Of a DNA stretch of 23,233 nt, positions 12,001 to 15,993 are shown in pieces. Position numbers and translations under genes: made by a program. A model generated the notes under the pieces. That model was not told where the DNA came from and searched no databases. It saw nothing but the letters and a program-made list of their open reading frames with translations. The stretch lies in IMG/VR virus record IMGVR_UViG_3300009320_000123, positions 1 to 23,233 of that record. The stretch is one strand, 5' to 3'. The DNA is from a virus. Position 1 is the first letter of the stretch. Each line of letters opens with the position of its first letter.

Positions 12001-14543
12001 AAACCCGCGATGTCCTGCAAAGGCGGGTAGTTCAGGAAGTAGAAAGGTGTCGGCGGGACATCCTTGGTGAGGATTCCGTCTTCGATACGGTCACGGTCCC
12101 GAATGTCCGGGGTGGCATCGGCCCGGTCCAAGTTGATGGGGCTGCGGGCCATCCCCAGAGCTGCCCCCGAGTCCGGGAGCCAGTTCTCGACCCCGCCGTC
12201 CGCCCTCCAACCGGGCAGGAATCCCAGCACGGCGGCCCCGGACAAGTCCTTCACCGGGACGCCCCCGGAACCCAGCGCACCCCAGCCAACTTCGATTGAC
12301 CCCGTGTCCGGGTCGGCTGCTTCGAGGACCACGCGACCATTCTGGGCGTAGGCCGCCCCGGCGGGAAGTGGGGGAACCGAGTTGGCCATGAGGTCCGCCG
12401 CGACCTCCTCGGGCGTGTAGAAGCTCTGGGCTGTCGGAGCTGTCCATTCGTAGGGCGTCCCGTCGATGGCGAAGTAGAGGGTCTGGGCCTCCTCGAACCG
12501 GAAGATGTCACGGTTGCGGGAGATGAGCCGGGCCTGCGTCGTGTAGGTCGCCGGGGTCACGGTCGCCTGAAGGAAGTAGACCGGCTCGCCCGGCGTGCCT
12601 CCCTGCCAGTCGTCCAAGTCGTCCCTGCTCAACATGACGCGGGAACCGTGCGCCCCCATCTCGCGGGCCACGTAGGCTTCGCCCTTCTGGACCTTGTAAG
12701 GCTGGGAGGGCAGGTCGTCTTCGCGGTCCACCACAAGGACTGCTGCGACCGCACCCTTCTTCGAGAAGATGATGGTGTCGCCTACTCCATCCGTGACCTG
12801 CCGCAGGCGGCCCGTGTTCTGGCCCGTGGAATCATCTCCACCGGGTCGCACGCTCGCGTCGAGCAGCGGGTACTTGGGGACAGCTCCCGTGGCGTCCGGC
12901 GCATCCAACATCCCGGACTTGCCAAGTCCGCGATATGGGTCCGAACCCACGAAGTTCTCGGGCAACACCTCCTCACAGGGCAGGTAGTATTCCGTGGCAG
13001 TGCCGACGATGGCGACACCGCCAGACTCGTTCAGGAGCTTGGTTGGCTCCTTGGTCGGCTGCGAGATGGCATTGAGGGCCACCCCGTCGTACACCACGTC
13101 CTCGCCCAAGAAGTGCTTGTCGAAGTGAACCGAGTCCGGGTCGGACTTGGCCACGTCTTCCGGGCTGAGGCGCAGGCGGCCCGTGGACAGGGACAGAACG
13201 ACCTGACCCACTGCGGGACTGGCCGCCGCTTCGAGCAGAGCGTCTGTCGCCACGAGGATGGGCTGAAGGTATCGCCGGTTGCCGAGCTTCAGAAGGGGCC
13301 GGTCCGTCGGGCCGGGGATGGGCGCGAGGAACAGCGGTTGGAAGTCCGCGTCCCGCAGTGGGCCAACAATCCCGTCCGCCGTCTCGAAGAAGTGCTTGTA
13401 GCTGTACCAGATGGTCTTGCCAGCGTGCTGTGCCGCGTAGGCGGGGTTGAACTCCAACTTGCCGTTGGAGCGGCCCATGACCGCCTTGGCCGTGGGGTCG
13501 TTGGAAAAGTCGTAACCGTCCTCGACCTCGCTATCCGGGCGAATCCGAATCATGTCCACCGGGGTACTCGCCGCTCCGGGGTTCTCCCCGAGGCGAATCA
13601 TGGCGTAGGCATCCGGTGTGGCCGAATCGCCCGGCAGGTAGGAGTTGACCGGCAGATTCGTGACCTTGGGGTCGAGCTGGTACATCTCGTCGAGGAGCAG
13701 CTTGCCCACATTGACGGAGCCGGTCCCCTTGTATGGCTCCCACTTCTGGGTCGTGCCGTTCCACCCGAACCGAGTCTCGTAACGGTCGTTGCGCGTCCAC
13801 CAGAACTTGGCCGGGGCCAGCGCGTACCGGACCTCCCGGATGCGGTCGCCCCGGTCGTTTGAGAGGCCGCCTTCAAGCACATCGAGAATCTGCCCGGTGT
13901 CGTAGGGCGGTTCCGGGATGAGGTCTTCGCGGGTCAGGCGCACGAGGCCCGCGTCTGCGTCTTGGTCCAGCGCCGTGAGCAGCACCGTGATGTAGGGCTT
14001 CGTCCCTTCCCGGATGGGGGTGGCCGACAGGTCGTCCTCGTCCGTCCAGCCCTCGTCGTCGTAGTCGTCCACGTCGCCACGGGAGATGACGAGGGCGATG
14101 ATGTTCCCGATGGACCTGTCCCCGTTGTCCTGCACCACGACCCGGCTGGTCCCGTCCTCGAAGAAGCCGTAGTTCACGGGGGTCGGGTCGCCCGGAGGAA
14201 TCACCGCAGGAGTGTCGTCGGTGACTTGAAGCTCACCGATGGGGATGGTCCCGAAGCCCTCCTCGGTCCACCAGTCCGGGTCGAGCGCGACCGCGAGCTG
14301 GGCCGTGTTGGCCGCCCAGAGGAGGTACTCGACAGGCGTGGTGCCGGGAGCTTCGAGAACAGCGGTGCGGTACTGGTCGGCCCGAGCGTCCACGAACTCC
14401 GGGGACTGGGGTTCCAAGGCGTAGATTGGCGGGACTTCCCGAGCGTCCCGGAGGACTCCCGTCACCGGCTCGCCGGTTGATGCCGAGTTCGAGGGCGCGA
14501 TTCGAGGCGGCCTCAGAACCCATCCGTCAAAGGAGAAACCCAT
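3072..14543 (-). CDS. Giant beta-rich phage structural protein (3823 aa)
   Basis: One uninterrupted frame of 3823 codons begins with ATG at 14543, four bases after the upstream TAA starts to close the preceding gene (TAACGGATG). The ribosome site is weak, so translation probably depends on coupling. I recognise no enzymatic domain. Most of the chain is Pro/Gly/Thr/Asp-rich and reads as successive beta domains. A loose unit recurs: a turn with Gly, then G-x-L-x-F/L, then 10-20 residues, then an alternating hydrophobic strand. Copies are near residues 358 (NGKLEF), 451 (TGRLRL), 1234 (TGDLNF), 1369 (KGRLTF) and 1655 (TGNFQL). A six-proline run sits near residue 2616. The last 250 residues differ: helical, charged, with MRERMLSLVEMLRALLRG followed by YYEFQDKEHISDLG. 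Position after hub and spike suggests a baseplate, wedge or tail-fibre-like virion component. The role is inferred; the gene itself is certain. Confidence 0.9.
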   Translation of the reverse strand: MGFSFDGWVLRPPRIAPSNSASTGEPVTGVLRDAREVPPIYALEPQSPEFVDARADQYRTAVLEAPGTTPVEYLLWAANTAQLAVALDPDWWTEEGFGTIPIGELQVTDDTPAVIPPGDPTPVNYGFFEDGTSRVVVQDNGDRSIGNIIALVISRGDVDDYDDEGWTDEDDLSATPIREGTKPYITVLLTALDQDADAGLVRLTREDLIPEPPYDTGQILDVLEGGLSNDRGDRIREVRYALAPAKFWWTRNDRYETRFGWNGTTQKWEPYKGTGSVNVGKLLLDEMYQLDPKVTNLPVNSYLPGDSATPDAYAMIRLGENPGAASTPVDMIRIRPDSEVEDGYDFSNDPTAKAVMGRSNGKLEFNPAYAAQHAGKTIWYSYKHFFETADGIVGPLRDADFQPLFLAPIPGPTDRPLLKLGNRRYLQPILVATDALLEAAASPAVGQVVLSLSTGRLRLSPEDVAKSDPDSVHFDKHFLGEDVVYDGVALNAISQPTKEPTKLLNESGGVAIVGTATEYYLPCEEVLPENFVGSDPYRGLGKSGMLDAPDATGAVPKYPLLDASVRPGGDDSTGQNTGRLRQVTDGVGDTIIFSKKGAVAAVLVVDREDDLPSQPYKVQKGEAYVAREMGAHGSRVMLSRDDLDDWQGGTPGEPVYFLQATVTPATYTTQARLISRNRDIFRFEEAQTLYFAIDGTPYEWTAPTAQSFYTPEEVAADLMANSVPPLPAGAAYAQNGRVVLEAADPDTGSIEVGWGALGSGGVPVKDLSGAAVLGFLPGWRADGGVENWLPDSGAALGMARSPINLDRADATPDIRDRDRIEDGILTKDVPPTPFYFLNYPPLQDIAGFDEGVFFNLQTIITDGDDVQVVNKPLQHYRDIIHRFGQRKFDWVERDTIEGTVDTMTTTLNLGETAVSPESMLGAPGIGGGLYISPDGGPRVLQSQDNDYVLPQNGTPGTVILVERFGSRVASGAQGSFQEGGTAFTDPFADYTNPANPVQVGYRLKVGSSDAEGSYTVQAITSPTELDVLPPFPAASPNPVVWEVFQGFTRDVYDPTVIADITYKDFNHLQTEPFKVLMLSPVGAVPATTPAPPLQANMEAALSSGRLINIRYGLMLATAANTATLVELTQTELGPIANNVLDVPAVTSTRFTTESFSIRVGTVLYSHGSGLNPVASFSPDPGDAIEYLTAVSGPDPVGRLKFGSNVLTSYAAAPVWYVEEFLPAADMAALEVEYRPQTGDLNFSAADMAAFEGTTAYFVEQMITEQRRDVSLSPLLGAFAFTTPIPQDSSIEVEYWRADLEGRKVGEMITEFLPVFVRAEAAVRTARNTYTFGSEDTTIDQRIEPTVYIGPMMQNFGTTDYLVDYPRELNGKGRLTFVRTVEAHIPVTVSYAVFEAQGGEQAYESSQKPVYRPPFFIKAGVSEFGVWGDRTAEFELGQMFRIGEECFYVTKLTYYPPRTDSEGRDKGDVTGIGIFPTTTNEVGTRAPGNDVITVVTSEAVATEVTPHGGSPTPTNAPLGFMSEVDTSVFPFEPVSRGQKHITFTGDLTEFAQPGHVFELDGSPFTISEVTLNDDGTRTKISVTSGFRSGFSMDTPPLVKLSYRPIYPPESRDFLGVGPILLDEPYELVLDGETDSAGNPLPGRTLAEGVEYSLDPGTGNFQLLEPVQAALQPGQFLHLYFTRIRPLQPFLKDGVVATPRYAANFLYGAIPTEANGLLGALLTATYTFYNPDSFYFRCVRLPAFLGEAAREAVEEITSKQPASGAPTTAGGGDENWELGRNGLLGERSNLEDKDRAARTFLDFYNQSIEAFEQVNETISGGFIGDRDGKFRFFVGHDKDWPTPGYEDAISGLVQPRHVWSEVYNEARPDIDLTYLESDWIVAPSTVAISGGVIDGFLPDPSQLRDMTARQGQLVQNDVDDRVFIQLGKRHIARTTSFPFFDYKAKGIYARMTDQHRFSRLYPTLTRAFLMTYPGVGAEPEANDFGVYTYGRSIDGSRQSTHGETIGQLYNPVLEDITTVVTADLGLRFARGRVWAYQPDGIPAAVFTGGTEPVMAIPDPAIIAFPALLRDVPLDPDTNYPDDAQLLSQGGSIPDAGSGDYELAVPGFWQGQQLRWGRPDGTTYELYDRDNPIDVDGEPSFTGIFVREVLYGCVILLQDADDNPIADSGRVLIGLTPDSGIPLHEFPAEQGDTVFVGPPIGSMTGVGPNEFQDPPEFVDFERMANALDSYRTGFDLDIKSDGRLVDKTYPSFHDPFWFGFKELFGQKPPDPMTAIEGPVEFLYMGQNPLRVPALDGGITDDSGDYQIPYMRAGDTELDRFDEIGASFPRVMVAVDGLGNAVYPDEILGNDGEVMTAPALLPATLQTVQDPSRTGVGEGTVRPYDVILMQPPGPFATEGPMGIHTVGAVYDPQPPSPLPPGPPYGFEPPRFVAHTAPAPGGGVSDTGDPVRYTFDDAMVWLDPSQTYPDFPAPGLPGVEVIEDTALGVTILDFSSIGQFELNNGLLPAVGNLNDVWGLVGPKATNVIAIKFILRKDFAVQFWPLGASGPPFPNMSGGVIGITMFIIGPNVWTVDWDGNPLAIPAVVPGITFGDSHPAYPSPTNQQIIVQGTGWFPWFNLGGPPPPPPGQENEWFLPYVTPAPGVYRTLYGQEFSFDINTAGGESTTGWIAEDRLTFHEVYDLRMAKERGYVHPIVPLPPFVQLELESKLVVTEVLAPNPNPAPDPHYWTEVNSYTNGLDPAPPNDPIPYTFLLRHGQTEVGSWEPATAAPEAELATIKVMGFEGHGNTPITGDNVTFSAMPSNDNAEGTTNICGGVGLAAGFHNTDLTPNERRTSDNRLVIETPPALGGLALIQKGDLCVVNSSVDAAHPASTKLGTYLIRHVVEPNAGAPVRREVSPTTVAGAGNGWCPLEFPRVVDFDPATHELTITFLPQTKYTGAPLVNGKYSAFPAVGAGRVYLIRDLSALASGVVADFRYGLISAAYTSFVSPGEEAVFTLDPATYRDALNTLIATDAEFDALIGNRALQVSGMTYLPVAMGGSEYGLPDDNCVGVEDPLAERGFRHVTLCPPIQTGGADLLFTGPAGISTGAGTPLRLRENNPVGSNNFEADLTTPIYHNVVDTLDIMNVPHPQWETLNTAAPPGPTLVDCLLPGTQLAVADLAGPVVPGYWAQGGIFFEPSFPRSVANLSVLDALVVDRTHPIADPLAAVPDWEKESWFRNELEYAGTQYPGGAATTLDAREEVQYTVRSVRRWHEIMEEAGDHFRALRFAYEMRRGRINDYSTNVRQRGVVTASFVMNWNVSNPAAPLAPDVWNDGFSYDGTNLGPFDDPDVNINAGDRFRLLDDDGTLIEEVEITGVEDSVTLKLAMPGITRRTPAELTALGGMRFEIYLRQPPVPHEQSNEQLLELISDREVYRSDADWDTEEGGYVEEIPPGGDYETVVNKMYDDQLTSGSQTFGTVGVRVGDIVVIDPAGTLPQHGGLPAVPDRGARPLGDLGVTSRWPAPPHDWAGKPSELDDNRGFYRVLKVIGGATPHLEVDPISTYAGGINDTNWVTFASGTTPNREYAIYPTISDSGLTGAIAPFEGQMDLRPTAKRDPVTQTYKGNDYSIRPFSYKVIRPSGLFSDEAIDLVLTMRERMLSLVEMLRALLRGWKYGSYYEFQDKEHISDLGIVTDPESGMGVLSNAFIEEIIGELGTVPFMNNRSCLSLLDRRFWIFDLRLDRLTHADPPYQNVAMKLSAPGGTPYTAYTDDIGGGSDVRPVLPERIDLVLDESDRFRPIRYVWLAYRVHKILGTLAGIKRFDEELPERLAERERLLLLEEATESIVE
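3085..3090 (-). promoter_or_regulatory. Ribosome binding site supporting a TTG start
   Basis: GGAGAG on the minus strand lies 5 bases before the TTG at 3079, inside the final codons of the giant structural gene. It is the main reason for choosing this rare start codon, since no ATG or GTG lies near the point where the frame becomes protein-like. Confidence 0.65.
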
Positions 14544-14546
14544 CCG

Positions 14547-15155
14547 TTACACCACCACGCAAACCGTCGGCCCGGACATCGGAACCGGCGGAACTGTCGG
14601 CACTCCTACAACTGCACCTGCCCCAGTACCCTGTAACAATAGGCTGGCTATTCCAATGCCCAGCCCGGTTGCCATCATGCTGAGGGCTGGCCCCGGCCCC
14701 AGAGTCGCGGTCAAGGTCTGCATTAACATACCGACGAGGGAGGCCGAATTGGCCACCGTAATCTTCGAGACATCCGCCCCCACCCCGACGCCCGCCGCCG
14801 GTCCCACGTACTGGGCCGATGCGTTGAAGGCGGTCGAGATGCCGGTTGAGATGGCGAGGGCGAGGCTCTGCGCCAGAGGACCCACCATCCCGGCCCCGGC
14901 CAGCCCGGCCTGCACCAGTCCCGGATTGGGTGGCACGATGACCTTCGAGGCCACGGGGTTCACAGCTCCTCCGCCGGACACTCCGGTTGCCAACCCGGTC
15001 AAGCCGAGGTTCTGCGGCTGCATGATTCCCCACTGGGAGACTCCGTTTGCAACCCCGAGCGCCATCCGGTCGTAGTTCACCCCGCCGAAGGAGTGGATGC
15101 CCGAAGTCCGCGCCAAGGAGAGCGAGGAGTAGAGGATGCCGGGGTTCAGTGCCAT
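14547..15155 (-). CDS. Gly/Ala-rich hydrophobic protein of the tail operon (202 aa)
   Basis: The start is ATG at 15155, giving MALNPGILYSSLSLA. GAGGAG at 15159-15164 precedes it and overlaps the TGA of the endonuclease gene. The frame is open to a TTG at 15194, but those extra codons lie over the endonuclease end and lack a ribosome site. After about 40 polar residues, residues 45-170 are unusually rich in Gly, Ala, Leu, Val and Ser, with stretches such as LGLTGLATGVSGGG, ATGLGIGIASLLLQGTGAGA and VGVGADVSKITVANSASL. There is no signal peptide and no clear charged flank typical of a true membrane protein. The C-terminus is Pro/Val-rich (VPPVPMSGPTVCVVV). I do not recognise a family. It lies between spike and giant protein, so it may be a tail-tip or inner-tail component; a membrane-interacting role is possible but unproven. 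It ends 3 bases before the giant gene's ATG. Confidence 0.8.
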   Translation of the reverse strand: MALNPGILYSSLSLARTSGIHSFGGVNYDRMALGVANGVSQWGIMQPQNLGLTGLATGVSGGGAVNPVASKVIVPPNPGLVQAGLAGAGMVGPLAQSLALAISTGISTAFNASAQYVGPAAGVGVGADVSKITVANSASLVGMLMQTLTATLGPGPALSMMATGLGIGIASLLLQGTGAGAVVGVPTVPPVPMSGPTVCVVV

Positions 15156-15158
15156 ATT

Positions 15159-15164
15159 CTCCTC
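15159..15164 (-). promoter_or_regulatory. Ribosome binding site of the Gly/Ala-rich gene
   Basis: GAGGAG lies 3 bases upstream of the ATG at 15155 and includes two bases of the endonuclease gene's TGA. Because it directly follows the duplicated spike-gene tail, it was probably the ribosome site at the spike/202-aa gene junction before the endonuclease arrived (inference). Confidence 0.7.
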
Positions 15165-15948
15165 AAGGCCCAACGATGTGGGACTCGACGACAAGTCGGC
15201 ACAACCGGAAGAACTCTTGCTGGTCCATGTCCCATTTCATTTGCTGCACCCGCTTGTCCACCCACTGGATGTTCCCTTCGACGTACCCCTTTCTGCTGTC
15301 GATTCGGTCTAAAGAAGCGGTCCCCTTCCGCGCCCCGACGGGCGGGAAGTGAATGGGAAGTCCGGTTAAGGCACACTTTCCGCCCTGCTTCTTGAACAAG
15401 TCCCACACCTCTCGTAAGGACACACCGACCTCCAACCCACGAGCTTGGGCGTTGTTCAGGATGTTGGACCAGAAGGTCTTAGGTATCTTGCCCACACCCT
15501 GCCAATTATGCGCCCTCTGCCCCCTCCGGCGACGCCCCATGGCCGAGGCGGATTCTTTGGCGAGGCAGCCACAACTTCGAGTCGTCCCATTAGAGAGGTT
15601 GGATAAAGACACCACTTTCCGTTTCCCGCAATCACAACGACAGTCCCACCGAGTCCCCCCTGACTGCGTGCTTCTCTGATTACGACCCTCTACCACGAGC
15701 CGCCCGAATCTCTTTCCCACCATCTCTGCTTCAGGAAACGCTCTCCAAGAAGCCCCCCTCAGACACCCACAGCTTTGCGTGTGGCCGGACCGGACCTTGG
15801 TGAGAACTTTGATGACCGAAGCCCCACAGGAGCATTGAAACGTCGCCTGTGTCCGGCCATTCTTGTGGGGCGGGGCGGCCCCCCGCAGAGTAAGCTCGCC
15901 AAACTGCTGCCCAATCAGCTCCTCAACGCTAATTTTCGGCGCACCCAT
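15163..15948 (-). CDS. HNH homing-type endonuclease with two zinc-ribbon-like repeats (261 aa)
   Basis: This is probably a free-standing mobile endonuclease. I chose ATG 15948 (MGAPKISVEELIGQQFG) because GAAAGGG lies 5 bases upstream; an ATG at 15990 would add 14 residues but has no ribosome site. Numbered from 15948, there are two cysteine modules: C39-x-C41-G with SCGC ending at C62, and W-x-C103-x-C105-x-C107-G with SCGC ending at C128. The second follows FGRLVV, the layout common in phage HNH proteins. The nuclease part starts near residue 188: GGKCALTG (C192), then SLDRIDSRKGYVEGNIQWV with D214, D217 and N226. The usual late Asn before M-K is replaced by Gln (VQQMK). The gene interrupts the tail operon, looks less GC-rich than its neighbours (107 of 180 bases hand counted at 15481-15540 and 15601-15720), and its last six residues copy the spike's end. 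Active-site assignment is by family analogy. Confidence 0.9.
   Translation of the reverse strand: MGAPKISVEELIGQQFGELTLRGAAPPHKNGRTQATFQCSCGASVIKVLTKVRSGHTQSCGCLRGASWRAFPEAEMVGKRFGRLVVEGRNQRSTQSGGTRWDCRCDCGKRKVVSLSNLSNGTTRSCGCLAKESASAMGRRRRGQRAHNWQGVGKIPKTFWSNILNNAQARGLEVGVSLREVWDLFKKQGGKCALTGLPIHFPPVGARKGTASLDRIDSRKGYVEGNIQWVDKRVQQMKWDMDQQEFFRLCRLVVESHIVGP
15170..15185 (-). repeat. 16-base direct repeat, copy inside the endonuclease 3' end
   Basis: On the plus strand this reads ccaacgatgtgggact. It matches 14 of 16 bases of the copy at 16001-16016 (ccgacgatatgggact) in the same orientation. In the endonuclease frame it encodes S-H-I-V-G, and the protein ends 1 residue later. Both mismatches fall at third codon positions and are synonymous (CAC/CAT, GTT/GTC). 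Confidence 0.85.
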
Positions 15949-15953
15949 TGTGA

Positions 15954-15960
15954 CCCTTTC
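15954..15960 (-). promoter_or_regulatory. Ribosome binding site favouring the internal ATG of the endonuclease
   Basis: GAAAGGG on the minus strand is 5 bases upstream of ATG 15948. The alternative ATG at 15990 is preceded only by GGTAGTTAGTTT, which has no useful Shine-Dalgarno match. Confidence 0.5.
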
Positions 15961-15993
15961 ACTGTGTTGTCTTGTTAGAGGGCGTCCCATAAA

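Noticed and set aside
10344-12299. Long plus-strand open frame (651 codons)
   Set aside because: Same antisense mirror effect over the giant gene; the minus strand gives a better protein and a continuous operon.
15156-15194. Earlier TTG start at 15194 for the 202-aa protein
   Set aside because: There is no ribosome site before it and it overlaps the endonuclease end. ATG 15155 has GAGGAG at suitable distance.
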